A stretch of 64,000 nucleotides of DNA from Promethearchaeota archaeon (GCA_016839555.1 JAEOUA010000003.1:124001-188000), one strand, 5' to 3'. Positions 55,609 to 64,000 are shown, counted from the stretch's first letter. Notes: generated by a model not told the origin, from the sequence alone. Program-made: numbers and translations.

Positions 55609-57009
55609 TTATAAGGATTCTATTAATAATTTATAATAATTATTTAAAAAATGAAAATATCCTAATCTTGCATTTATTATGGAGTCAAGCTGAATGAATT
55701 CATTTGCTGCATGAGCATTTCCTCCAATCCCTAAACCTCCAGTAACATAGTTAATGCCTAATTCATTCTGAATTTTGCTTAAAGGGGAGGCAGCTGCACT
55801 TATTGGCCAGAGTTCAGGCTCCACATTTAGCTCTTTAAAGGTATTAAGCAAACTTCTAACCAGTACAGAATTTCTTTTTACTCTAGAAGGTCCATATCCT
55901 AAACGTTTTTTAATGCTTATTTTAATAGGTAAATTTTTTAAGAAATTTTTGGCTTGTTCTTCTATTTCTTTATAAATTATATGAGGTAGAATATTATGAG
56001 CAAATCTAATATCTATTTTAGAGAGTGCGGAATTTGGCACCGAATTTTTAATTCCTTTTTTTAAATATCCCCCTTTAAGAGTAGAAATATTAAAAGTAGG
56101 TTTGAATAAATATGCATATAAAAATTCTTCAGGTTTTTCTATTGAAACATGATCTATTCCTGCTTTTTGTATAATTTTTGATATTATTTTTTTCTTAATA
56201 AGCGCATTAATTAAGTCTATTTCTTCTTTAGATAATTCATAAGCTTTAGCTAATGATTCGATATTAAATTTTCTCTTAGAATAAATTTTTTCAAGAAATT
56301 CAATAAGATATTGAGGAGAATTAGGGATAATATTTGCGTATGAAGAGTGTGCCTCCAAATTACTAGTCTGAACTTTTATTTTTAATGATACTATTCCTTT
56401 ATATCCTAATTTTAAAACCGCTTTTCCGTCTAAATCTTGTTTAACAGCAGGATAATAGGCATCTTTACAGTTTCGAAATAGTTCCTTATTTTCTTCAAGT
56501 AATTTTAAAAGGGTAGGAGAGCCTATTTCCTCTTCTCCATCGAATACTAATAATAAGGAGAGTGGTAATTTATTTTCCTTTTTTAATAATTTTATGATAT
56601 TTAAGAAGGAAATAAGAGGTGTTTTAGAATTATACGCGCCCCTTGCAATGATACAATTTCCCAAATGATTTAGAGGGGAAGGGAGTTCTCTAATGCTTGC
56701 TCCAAAGGGTTCCTCTATCCAATCCTCTCTTTTATTGATTGGTTGAGTATCATACATCATATAAATTAGTAATTGTGAAGAATTATTACCTTTAATCTTT
56801 GCCAAAAACACAGGATTAATTTCTCCTTGAAATTTTTCTATGCTTTCAGAAAAATCTGAAATATATGAAGTAATATAATTAATAGCAGTAGATATTCCTT
56901 CAGAGTTTAGTGTAGAACTTGGAATTTTAAGAAATGGACACAAATCCTTTTGAATAAACTTTTCATTATTTGCTTTTATTTTTTCTTCTATATTAGTCTC
57001 TACTTCCAT
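55609..57009 (-). CDS. M20-family metallopeptidase-like protein, one metal ligand altered
   Basis: A 466-residue M20/ArgE-DapE-type protein. The catalytic Glu region LVFDGEEEIGSP (about 155), LKLGYKGIVSLKI, the dimerisation-domain EAHSSYAN and the final GGNAHAANEF are all present. The first metal motif, usually GHYDVQP, reads IYMMYDTQPI: the His ligand is a Met while the bridging Asp is kept. The protein may therefore be inactive, use one metal, or have a changed substrate. It is followed by an M28 peptidase gene on the same strand. Confidence 0.88.
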   Translation of the reverse strand: MEVETNIEEKIKANNEKFIQKDLCPFLKIPSSTLNSEGISTAINYITSYISDFSESIEKFQGEINPVFLAKIKGNNSSQLLIYMMYDTQPINKREDWIEEPFGASIRELPSPLNHLGNCIIARGAYNSKTPLISFLNIIKLLKKENKLPLSLLLVFDGEEEIGSPTLLKLLEENKELFRNCKDAYYPAVKQDLDGKAVLKLGYKGIVSLKIKVQTSNLEAHSSYANIIPNSPQYLIEFLEKIYSKRKFNIESLAKAYELSKEEIDLINALIKKKIISKIIQKAGIDHVSIEKPEEFLYAYLFKPTFNISTLKGGYLKKGIKNSVPNSALSKIDIRFAHNILPHIIYKEIEEQAKNFLKNLPIKISIKKRLGYGPSRVKRNSVLVRSLLNTFKELNVEPELWPISAAASPLSKIQNELGINYVTGGLGIGGNAHAANEFIQLDSIINARLGYFHFLNNYYKLLIESL

Positions 57010-57078
57010 TTTCCTAAAAAATAAAAAAAAAAATTAAAATTAGTTATTCTAGTTAACTGATTTATTGGTTTTAAAATA

Positions 57079-58338
57079 TTATTTTTTTGAATCTACACTT
57101 TTTAAATATTCCATACAAATTTGAACCACTAATCCTAAAGCTTCAGGATCTACTACTTCTGGGGTGTCATATCTTGTATGGTAATAATTTACTAATTCAT
57201 TTACTAACTTAAGTCCGGAAATCGAGGTTGCTGAAATATTCTTTTTACTAAATGCTGCGGCATCAGTAGCACCAAAGGGTAATATAGCAATAGGATCCTC
57301 TATTTTTAGATTTTTTGCTATGGTCTCTAGCTTCTTATAAATTTCTTCAGAATGTTTAGCGCCTATTAATGGTTCACTTTTTAAAATTGCTGTACTTTCA
57401 GGTTTACTAATACCATCTATATTAACCACTTTAGCGTCTTCCTCTTTAAGTTCATCATAATGTTTCTTAATATATCGTTTTGCTCCTCTCAGTCCCGCTT
57501 CTTCTCCTGCAAAAGAAATCAAAGTAACCTTTGTGTGCTCTGGAACGAATTTTCCTTCTTTTTTATTTTCTGATAATAGTTTTCCAATTCCCAATACAAT
57601 ACTTACACCTGAAAGATTATCAAAAGCTCCTAAAACGCTATTATAACTATGGAAAAACATATATGCTCCTACGATTGGCACAAGTCCTATGAGTATAAAT
57701 CCAAAGATAAGAAATAATACAAGTGCAAAAATCGAGAAAAGATTTAATATTAATTTTAAGATTATAACGAAAAACAAAAGAAGAACACCTAAATATCCAA
57801 TAAAGATTGTAATTTCACCGAATCGCTTTAAATAATAAAATATATTGAATTCATAGGCAGAATCGTGGTGAGCTGAGAAGATTATCGAATTCTTCATCTC
57901 TTTTTGAGGTTCAATCACGCCAATTACATTCCTTGATGTTTTATTGGGGAAGAGAAAATCAAAAGATTCATGATATCTCATAACTTCCAAGATGAAATAG
58001 CTAATAGTAATAGAAATCAAAAGTACATCGATTAACAAAAAAATTATGCTATATATTTCAGGTAGATTAAGAATATTTAAATCAATCAACAATGAGAGCC
58101 AATAAAATATGATTGAAACAAGAACCAAAAACGCACCATATCTTATTCCTCCTAAAAATGCGGTTGGGCTACTAATATATTCCTCTTGATGAGTTTTATC
58201 GCAGAATTTTTTCAATTCTCTTTCAATACGATCTCCCGCTAAGAGTTCAGCCTCTGTTCCCGACTCTCTTGGTCCTATTTCTTCACAGATTTCTTTGATA
58301 AAATTATGCATATATTTATTTAAATTTTGATTAGCCAT
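57079..58338 (-). CDS. M28-family metallopeptidase with membrane segments
   Basis: A 419-residue protein. The M28 zinc-peptidase motifs are SAHHDSAYEF (about 156), FDNLSGVSIV (about 243), SFAGEEAGLRGAKRY (about 276), GATDAAAF and YHTRYDTPE near the end. Four or so hydrophobic segments are inserted: two at about 70-120 and two or more at about 180-235, inside the catalytic fold. It is thus a membrane-anchored aminopeptidase of unusual topology. It precedes the M20-like gene by 70 bases, so they likely form an operon for peptide degradation. Confidence 0.9.
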   Translation of the reverse strand: MANQNLNKYMHNFIKEICEEIGPRESGTEAELLAGDRIERELKKFCDKTHQEEYISSPTAFLGGIRYGAFLVLVSIIFYWLSLLIDLNILNLPEIYSIIFLLIDVLLISITISYFILEVMRYHESFDFLFPNKTSRNVIGVIEPQKEMKNSIIFSAHHDSAYEFNIFYYLKRFGEITIFIGYLGVLLLFFVIILKLILNLFSIFALVLFLIFGFILIGLVPIVGAYMFFHSYNSVLGAFDNLSGVSIVLGIGKLLSENKKEGKFVPEHTKVTLISFAGEEAGLRGAKRYIKKHYDELKEEDAKVVNIDGISKPESTAILKSEPLIGAKHSEEIYKKLETIAKNLKIEDPIAILPFGATDAAAFSKKNISATSISGLKLVNELVNYYHTRYDTPEVVDPEALGLVVQICMEYLKSVDSKK

Positions 58339-58481
58339 TTTTTATGAAATAGTTCTTTTTTATTTAATTAAGAATGTGATTCTTAGAAATTTATAATTAT
58401 TTACTTTTCAAAATAATAAAGATTTAATATAATTTAAATAAATAAATGTAAAATAAGAACTCAAAATTTATTATAAAAATT

Positions 58482-59363
58482 ATGAATAGAGATTTTATAA
58501 AATTCGAGAGCTTTGATGGAACCTTTCCCTTTAAGCCAAATTTTAAAAATATAAATGGATTTAATATGCATTATGTTGATGAAGGAGTTGGTGAACCTAT
58601 CTTATGTTTGCATGGAATGCCTACTTGGAGTTATCTCTATAGGAAATTCATTAAAGTACTTTCAAAAACAAATCGAGTTGTGGCTCCTGATGCAATGGGT
58701 TTCGGGAAAAGCGATGTTCCTCAAAATAAGAATTATGTAATGCAAGAACATATTGATAATTTAAAAGAATTAGTACTTAATTTGAATTTGAAAGATATAA
58801 CCCTAATTGTTCAAGATTGGGGTGGTCCCATTGGATTTGGTTTGGCGGTAAATTATCCAGAAAAAATAAAACGATTAATTATTATGAATACCTCTATAGG
58901 TGTAATGAAAGAGGGAAGAAAACCTTGGTATGCACCTCTCGAAGAAAAAGGGATTTATAAGCAGTTCATAATGAATATAAGTGGACTAATAAAAGGAGGA
59001 ATTTATAATAAAGATAAAATTACTGATTCTATGATTGAAGCATATAAAGCACCATTCCCAAGTGAGAAATATTATATTGGTGCGTTTGTCTGGCCTAAAG
59101 ATATTCCTGTAGGTGAATCCCATCCAAGCGCTTCTATTATGAAATTTGTACGTAATAATTTAGAGCGCTTAGAAGAGCAGAAAAAGATATTAATTTGGGG
59201 AGTAAAAGATCCTATATTTCCAGAAAAATTAATTTCTTGGTGGAATAAAATTTACCCAGGTATAGAAACCCATAAGATTAAGAATGCCTCTCATTTTTTA
59301 CAAGAAGATGCTCCTAAACAAATAATTGATATTATTAAGCAGTTTTTAGATAACAATCCTTAA
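58482..59363 (+). CDS. Alpha/beta hydrolase, haloalkane-dehalogenase-like
   Basis: A 293-residue hydrolase. The oxyanion-hole motif LHGMPTWSYLYR (about 44), the nucleophile elbow VQDWGGPIG (Asp about 110 rather than Ser) and the catalytic His in NASHFLQEDAP (about 273) match haloalkane-dehalogenase and related epoxide-hydrolase families; DAMGFGKSD is also typical. With an Asp nucleophile it attacks carbon-halogen bonds or epoxides; the natural substrate is unknown. Monocistronic, divergent from the M28 gene. Confidence 0.9.
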   Translation: MNRDFIKFESFDGTFPFKPNFKNINGFNMHYVDEGVGEPILCLHGMPTWSYLYRKFIKVLSKTNRVVAPDAMGFGKSDVPQNKNYVMQEHIDNLKELVLNLNLKDITLIVQDWGGPIGFGLAVNYPEKIKRLIIMNTSIGVMKEGRKPWYAPLEEKGIYKQFIMNISGLIKGGIYNKDKITDSMIEAYKAPFPSEKYYIGAFVWPKDIPVGESHPSASIMKFVRNNLERLEEQKKILIWGVKDPIFPEKLISWWNKIYPGIETHKIKNASHFLQEDAPKQIIDIIKQFLDNNP

Positions 59364-59385
59364 TTCAAAAATTTCTGTCATTTTC

Positions 59386-59394
59386 TTTTTTTTT
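59386..59394 (+). terminator. Oligo-T terminator after the hydrolase gene
   Basis: A run of nine T begins 22 bases after the stop codon, followed by further T-rich DNA, ahead of the ubiquitin-like gene on the same strand. This is a typical archaeal terminator position. Confidence 0.45.
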
Positions 59395-59482
59395 GGTTTT
59401 TGTTGGAATGAAAAAAATCTACTCCTTTAAATAAATTAAACGAGATTTATTACCAACAATAATCTCAATTTAAAATTCATTA

Positions 59483-59743
59483 ATGAAAAAAATGGTATAT
59501 TATAGATTTAGATTAACTGGGGTGCCTCCTGACCAAGCTATAAAGCAAATTGATATTGATCCAAATCAAACTATTCAATCTGTTAAAAAAAATGTTCAAC
59601 AAGAATATAAACTGAATCCTATTTTAGCAATTCAATTTATTTTCAAAGGAAAAGTCTTACCAGATACCATGGCTTTTTCAAAAGCGGGAATTCATCCTAA
59701 AAAGGATGTTATTACTGTTATGGCAACTCAGGCGGGTGGATAA
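59483..59743 (+). CDS. Ubiquitin-like protein ending in Gly-Gly
   Basis: An 86-residue beta-grasp protein. The core of ubiquitin can be traced: strands YYRFRLTGV, helix TIQSVKKNVQQEY, IQFIFKGKVLPDTMAFSKAG (like FAGKQLEDGRTLSDYN in ubiquitin) and IHPKKDVITVMATQAGG. The stop follows directly after Gly-Gly, so no precursor cleavage is needed for activation by an E1-like enzyme. No E1, E2, RING or deubiquitinase gene is nearby, in contrast to known archaeal ubiquitin clusters. Either it works with enzymes encoded elsewhere or serves as a sulphur carrier like Urm1/SAMP. Two in-frame ATGs exist; the first is taken. Confidence 0.85.
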   Translation: MKKMVYYRFRLTGVPPDQAIKQIDIDPNQTIQSVKKNVQQEYKLNPILAIQFIFKGKVLPDTMAFSKAGIHPKKDVITVMATQAGG

Positions 59744-59818
59744 TTCTCTTATCCATAGGAAAAATATTATTTGAGTTTTATTGAATTTAAAGAATCTAGG
59801 GAATAATTTCAAAGAAAT

Positions 59819-59839
59819 AGATCAAATGGGAATTGATCT
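59819..59839. repeat. Inverted repeat upstream of the second LRR gene
   Basis: AGATCAA and TTGATCT, exact inverted copies, are separated by seven bases. It lies about 90 bases ahead of the LRR gene and after the ubiquitin-like gene; it could be an operator or a terminator stem (followed by TTTTCT). Confidence 0.4.
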
Positions 59840-59926
59840 TTTCTAAAATTGTCGTTCGGTAGATGAGATCTTAGGAGCTACCTCCTTAAATCGTCATTAT
59901 TAATAATCAGAAGGGATGCTTTATAA

Positions 59927-61549
59927 ATGAAAGGTTTAATCTATATATTCACTTCTTTAACAGTCTTTTTCATAATAAATTTGATAGTTCTTAGGAACTC
60001 CAGAGAATTAAAAGAATATAAAATCAATGAGTATTTAAAATTAAAATTAGAAGGCGATAGAACCTATATTTATGTAAAAAATAAACGGTTTCGTCAATGT
60101 ATGTACTTGCTAATGAATGTTCAACTTGATAAAGTGGAAAAATATGATGTCATTAATTCTATAGATGAGGCCGCAGAAACTTTAGATCGATCAATGGAAA
60201 GAGATCAATCTATTAGGAGGCAAATTTCTCCCCAAGTAGAATTTTGGGGGCATTGTTCTAATATAGAAGCATGGGCAGAAAATGATTATGATACTCGGCT
60301 CTTACATAGAAACTTAGCATTTCCATTACTTAGAGAGCTCATGCTTGCGGGTGATCCTATAGCAAAAAGAGTGTTTAAAGAAGAGATCGCTATAAGAATA
60401 ACTAGTAAACATCCCACTGTTATTAACTATTTATTTGAAGAAGGATACTTAAAGTATTTAAAAAATTATGAACTAGAAACTATTTTTGATGATTTAGATA
60501 TTCCTATTATCGCTCAAACATCAAATTCTTTAAATCGAATTTTAGAAAGTGGTCAACAACCATCAGAAAGAGAAATATTTTATGTATTGAAAAGGTTCTT
60601 TGAAAAAATTGGGATCAATCATATTCCATTTATATTTTCAAAAATAAGAAAAAATGTTTCTCCTCAGAATCAAGATAAGATTGTTAAATTAGTATATGAA
60701 AATTACAAATCAAGAAAAAATTTTTCTGAAATAGAGTTTATTAATGAAAATCTTGAATATTTCAATATCGAGGAAAATGACTTCATAAAGTATAATAATA
60801 AAGTTATTGGCATAATTCAAGAGGAGGAAAAATTAATTTTAAAACATAAAAAAATAGGAGAAATAAATAAATTAAAAGGCTTAACTAATTATTTTGAAAA
60901 AATAAAAAACTTAGATTTAAGCAATAATCTAATTCAAAATTTAAGTGGTATAGAAAAATTTTCGAATGTACGAATTCTAAACTTAGATAATAATTTAATT
61001 AAAAATGTTAGACCCTTAAAAAATCTAACAGAATTAGAACGTTTATCGCTTAAAAATAACAATATTTCTAATATTGAGGAAATTGAAGATCTAGAGAAAT
61101 TAAAAACTATTGATTTGTCTGGAAATAAGCAAATAATTGAAATTCCTGAAATATTGACTTGTTTACCAGCATTAGAAGAAGTTAAATTATGGAATTGCAA
61201 TATTTATAAATTTAACGAAGCAACATCTCATATCTTTTGGAATAATCAGAATTATAGATTTTTTAAAGGATTTAATCATGATGATGTAAATTATTATGAA
61301 AATACGCATCGAGCAAAAGCGTTATCGCCCGTTGATAATGGATTATATAAAAAATTTGTCGAATGGATTATCAAAATGAGGAAAAAGATGAAAAAATATC
61401 ATTTTTCCTATGATGATATTAAAACATTTCATATTCAAAATCCCTCCCTTAACGCGATTTGGTCGGGCCGACTCACCAATTCTTTTAAAATCTGGTTAGA
61501 TTTTAATAAATATCAGAAGAAGATCACAGACTTTTTAAAGAATAAATAA
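59927..61549 (+). CDS. LRR protein with the same 'WGHCSN' N-terminal domain
   Basis: A 540-residue paralogue of the LRR protein at 6731. The shared domain includes YKINEYLKLKL, CMYLLMNV, SIDEAAETLDRSM, VEFWGHCSNIEAW (about 105-117) and LAFPLLRELMLAGDP. Then come helical residues and about five SDS22-like repeats (LDLSNNLIQNL, LNLDNNLIKNV; about 325-420), and a unique C-terminal helical domain (HFSYDDIKTFHIQNPSLN). From the ATG at 59927 there is a hydrophobic N-terminal segment (GLIYIFTSLTVFFIINLIVL), suggesting a membrane anchor; but a TTG at 59981, similar to the TTG start of the paralogue, would remove it. Confidence 0.88.
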   Translation: MKGLIYIFTSLTVFFIINLIVLRNSRELKEYKINEYLKLKLEGDRTYIYVKNKRFRQCMYLLMNVQLDKVEKYDVINSIDEAAETLDRSMERDQSIRRQISPQVEFWGHCSNIEAWAENDYDTRLLHRNLAFPLLRELMLAGDPIAKRVFKEEIAIRITSKHPTVINYLFEEGYLKYLKNYELETIFDDLDIPIIAQTSNSLNRILESGQQPSEREIFYVLKRFFEKIGINHIPFIFSKIRKNVSPQNQDKIVKLVYENYKSRKNFSEIEFINENLEYFNIEENDFIKYNNKVIGIIQEEEKLILKHKKIGEINKLKGLTNYFEKIKNLDLSNNLIQNLSGIEKFSNVRILNLDNNLIKNVRPLKNLTELERLSLKNNNISNIEEIEDLEKLKTIDLSGNKQIIEIPEILTCLPALEEVKLWNCNIYKFNEATSHIFWNNQNYRFFKGFNHDDVNYYENTHRAKALSPVDNGLYKKFVEWIIKMRKKMKKYHFSYDDIKTFHIQNPSLNAIWSGRLTNSFKIWLDFNKYQKKITDFLKNK

Positions 61550-61796
61550 GAGTAATCATAAATCTTTTCATATATTTATTTTAAAGATGTAATCTTACTT
61601 TGTTCTCTCAATTAATATTAATTAATTAAGATTTTTGAATGCAAAAAAAATAACATAATCAAGCTTACTCTAATCCTTGATAATAAGAAATTTGTAGAGA
61701 TTTCAAAAATACATTAATATTTAAATAGATGATTTTATCATCATATATTTGAGTAAAATTTTCTATTCAAATCAATTAAGATAAAATTTAGATTAT

Positions 61797-62711
61797 ATGC
61801 CATCGAATTCTGATCATAAAGAATTGCATAAAAATAATATTAGGGAAAGTTGTTGTGATAATCCTAAAATATCAGAATCTGATGGTTTTAATGTGTGTTT
61901 AAATTGTGGCGCAGTATTTTCGAGAATAATCGACAATTCTCCGAGAAGAGCATATAGTCAAGAAGAAATTAATAAAAGGAAAATCTCTGAAATAGTGTAC
62001 TCTCCTATTGGCCCTCGAACCATAATCAAGGGTTCTCGAGATGCTCATGGAAACTTAATTAATCCAAAATATAAATCGATATTTTATCGATTATCAAAAA
62101 TTCATCGATCTTTAATTACTAGTTTTGAAAGAAATTTATGGACGGCTTTGCCTCATCTTCAAACATTTCAAAAGAAAATTGGCTTACCAGAAAGAGTTGC
62201 AAAAGATGCACTCCGGATTTACACTGAAGCTGTAAAGAAAAAATTAACAATGGGGAGAAGTATTATTACATTATTATGTGCCTCAATTTTTTGTGCTGTA
62301 AAAATACATGGAATACCCCGTACTTTGTCAGAAATTACCGAGGTTGCTCAAGTTTCAGAAAAAAAAGTATTAAAAAATTATCAATTGATTTTATTAAAAA
62401 TTTTACCTGAATTAAATCTAAAAATACACCATTTCAATTCTATTGATTATATTGATAAATTTAATGACCAATTAAAATTATCTATGAAGTGTCGCCATGA
62501 GGCCATAAAATTAATTGAAAAAGCAAAAAGAAATGGATTTATTCCTAGCGGAAAAGACCCCAAAGGAATTGCCGCAGCAGTTCTCTATATGACTTCAAAA
62601 GATAATAATGAAAATAGAACTCAAAAAGAGATATGTTCGTGCTCTAATATAACAGAAGTCACTCTTAGATTAAGAATAAAAGAAATTTCTAAATTTATAG
62701 AAATGAAATAA
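61797..62711 (+). CDS. tfb: Transcription initiation factor TFIIB (TFB)
   Basis: A 304-residue TFIIB. The N-terminal zinc ribbon (about 18-42) has CLNCG at its end but a CC pair instead of the first CxxC, so its zinc site is atypical. The two cyclin folds follow: FERNLWTALPHLQTFQKKIGLP to YQLILLKILPEL (about 105-205), and CRHEAIKLIEKAKRNGFIPSGKDPKGIAAAVLYM to the end (first parts quoted only). TFIIB recruits RNA polymerase to TBP-bound promoters. It is much closer to standard TFB than the factor at 14793. Confidence 0.92.
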   Translation: MPSNSDHKELHKNNIRESCCDNPKISESDGFNVCLNCGAVFSRIIDNSPRRAYSQEEINKRKISEIVYSPIGPRTIIKGSRDAHGNLINPKYKSIFYRLSKIHRSLITSFERNLWTALPHLQTFQKKIGLPERVAKDALRIYTEAVKKKLTMGRSIITLLCASIFCAVKIHGIPRTLSEITEVAQVSEKKVLKNYQLILLKILPELNLKIHHFNSIDYIDKFNDQLKLSMKCRHEAIKLIEKAKRNGFIPSGKDPKGIAAAVLYMTSKDNNENRTQKEICSCSNITEVTLRLRIKEISKFIEMK

Positions 62712-62832
62712 AAGATTGGCTTTTAAATTTTTAAGATAAATGTAATTTTACCAAAATTTTTTTCTTATTATGGATTTTATATAATATAATTTATGAATAA
62801 AACGTGATTATATTAATAATAAGGTATTAAAA

Positions 62833-63486
62833 ATGGATTACGTCGAACGAAATTATAACATATTAAAAGAGAAGATGCTTACCCAAATGGAGAATGCTCT
62901 TGAATTCGGAAAAGAATTAATAGATTCTGAGTTAGATGCGGGTGTTTTAAATTTTGTGGTTAAGCCAGTCGTTAAAGCTTTTTATAACTATTGGTGCGAC
63001 AAAGATGCACGTACTGGGACTCGCAAACAGATAAAACTCGTATTGGATTTAGGTAAAAATTTAGTTCAAAATGGAGCCGAAGCCAATTTTGATGAAGTAA
63101 TTGAAAACCATTTTCAAGATTATTTAAAAGGCGATCAAACCTATCTCAGATGTAAAAAAGAGCACAAGGATTTCAACAAATTACGGCAAATAACAAAACA
63201 ATGTTTTATCACTCAAGTAGAGGGTGCTATAAAATTTTTAAAGGTCCAAGATGATGCCAAGGAATATGATGATTTAACAAGAGCAGCATTTAAAACAAAG
63301 CAAGAAGCTTACGATGCTCTTTCTAGACAATTAGACTATCACGATGAAGGGATAAAAATTGTAGAAAATAGCCCCGATATATTGGATGTGCCTACAGGAA
63401 AAGGAATTATCATCAAAATTTTAAGAAAAGGATTTGAACAGACCAAGAAAGAATTAATAAAAAGCTTAAATGTAGTTTATAATTAA
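62833..63486 (+). CDS. Helical protein of unknown function
   Basis: A 217-residue soluble, mainly helical protein; an AGGT precedes the ATG by eight bases. Features: NALEFGKELIDSELDAGVL, FYNYWCDKDARTG, and a C-terminal VPTGKGIIIKILRKGFEQ (each in part). I recognise no family and no catalytic motif. It follows the TFIIB gene by 120 bases, so co-transcription is possible. Confidence 0.65.
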   Translation: MDYVERNYNILKEKMLTQMENALEFGKELIDSELDAGVLNFVVKPVVKAFYNYWCDKDARTGTRKQIKLVLDLGKNLVQNGAEANFDEVIENHFQDYLKGDQTYLRCKKEHKDFNKLRQITKQCFITQVEGAIKFLKVQDDAKEYDDLTRAAFKTKQEAYDALSRQLDYHDEGIKIVENSPDILDVPTGKGIIIKILRKGFEQTKKELIKSLNVVYN

Positions 63487-63552
63487 GTGCACTTATTTTT
63501 TTAAGAACTCACCTCTTAACATTTATGGAATATTTATTTAAAAAAAATTTCA

Positions 63553-64000
63553 ATGAAGATTTATACAACTAATAATACATATAAAAATAATAGCAAAAGA
63601 GCGGGGTTTAAAAAAAGATCTATAAACCTTCGAAAGATCTTTTTGCCCTTGTTTACTGGGGCTATTATTCTTATTATATATTTCTATACTTCGGAAGGAT
63701 GTGGTTCGATATCGACTCCATTCGTTAATGAAGCACATTTTTCTTTCCAATTTAATATAACTTTACTTATATTTGTTTTTTTTTCATTTTTAGCTGGCCC
63801 TTATCAAGGAGGTATTACAGGCTTTTTTGGTGAATATTTATACCAAATTGTAAATTACGAGTTTATTCATATTGATTGGTGTATTATTGTAGCCTTATTA
63901 GGAATCTTATCAGGAATATATAAATATGAACCATTAAAATATAAAAATAAATTAAAAATATTCTACACCTTTTTAATATTATTCATTTCTTCAATTATCA
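63553..64000 (+). CDS. Membrane protein, 3' end outside the window (ECF S-component-like)
   Basis: From the ATG at 63553 the frame stays open to the window edge, about 149 codons. After a basic N-terminus (about 25 residues) come several hydrophobic helices: LRKIFLPLFTGAIILIIYF, FNITLLIFVFFSFLAGPYQG, DWCIIVALLGILSGIY and a last one at the edge. The pattern FLAGPYQGGITGFFGEYLYQI, small Gly-rich turns inside the membrane (quoted in part), recalls the vitamin-binding S components of ECF transporters. The antisense frame here is a shadow. Family assignment is tentative; the gene is real. Confidence 0.7.
   Translation, partial: MKIYTTNNTYKNNSKRAGFKKRSINLRKIFLPLFTGAIILIIYFYTSEGCGSISTPFVNEAHFSFQFNITLLIFVFFSFLAGPYQGGITGFFGEYLYQIVNYEFIHIDWCIIVALLGILSGIYKYEPLKYKNKLKIFYTFLILFISSII

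Noticed and set aside
59850..59915. Relatively G+C-rich patch upstream of the second LRR gene, considered as a tRNA or small RNA
   Set aside because: It has no T-loop consensus and no acceptor-stem pairing; only the short inverted repeat at 59819-59839 could be supported.
63550..63750. Minus-strand open frame at the right edge
   Set aside because: The plus-strand frame from 63553 encodes a membrane protein with a basic N-terminus and regular helices up to the edge; the minus-strand frame is its shadow.

Overview
The window is AT-rich DNA from an archaeon, most likely an Asgard archaeon of the Lokiarchaeia (Promethearchaeota) type. Archaeal information-processing genes are plain: Spt4, Spt5, RNA polymerase subunits N and Rpb7, two TFIIB-like factors, aIF1A, ribosomal proteins L7Ae, S28e, S24e and S27ae, and Kae1/Bud32. 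They sit beside eukaryote-like signature genes: four Ras/Rab-like small GTPases, a roadblock protein, a probable longin/roadblock-like protein, a ubiquitin-like protein ending in Gly-Gly, leucine-rich-repeat proteins and a very large protein-kinase-like protein. The assignment to Asgard is inference from this gene mix.

Layout. 0-6.3 kb: two membrane proteins, a cupin, an SDR oxidoreductase, two paralogous small GTPases flanking a PIN-domain protein, a second cupin and aIF1A. 6.3-17 kb is accessory in character: an LRR protein with a distinctive N-terminal domain, an unknown protein starting inside a palindrome, a HEPN-motif protein, a 1346-residue kinase-like protein, and a three-gene operon ending in a divergent TFIIB-like factor. 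17-26 kb: an AbrB-type protein, Spt5, a longin-like protein, an acyl-CoA dehydrogenase, a DUF4139 protein, RNA polymerase N, then L7Ae-S28e. Spt5 and L7Ae are each preceded by the same 121-nt element (about 85% identical, no gaps).

26.4-29.9 kb (minus strand) is the conserved archaeal order spt4 - dephospho-CoA kinase - S24e - S27ae - kae1 - bud32. 30.1-45.9 kb (minus strand) is the most striking part. Eight tightly packed genes encode an Fe-S nuclease/SF1 helicase fusion, an Mre11-like nuclease, two different Rad50-like ATPases, two small unknown proteins, a MoxR-type AAA+ ATPase and a VWA protein. No HerA or NurA is present, so this is not the usual archaeal Mre11-Rad50 operon; I regard it as a candidate undescribed DNA-processing or defence system. 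Divergent from it is a five-gene operon of small membrane proteins with a winged-helix regulator, and an operator-like palindrome cluster lies between the two.

48.7-64 kb: Rpb7 (separated from its usual partner spt4), a 5'-nucleotidase, a roadblock protein, a polyprenol-kinase-like protein, a HAD phosphatase, a second pair of small GTPases, M20 and M28 peptidases, a haloalkane-dehalogenase-like hydrolase, the ubiquitin-like protein, a second LRR protein sharing the N-terminal domain of the first, a TFIIB, an unknown protein and a truncated ECF-S-like membrane protein.

Translation signals: genes inside operons often have clear Shine-Dalgarno sequences. Three genes (kae1 and both GTPases at 53.8-55.4 kb) appear to start at ATT, each exactly six bases after a strong Shine-Dalgarno core. 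I found no tRNA, rRNA, CRISPR array or insertion sequence by eye.
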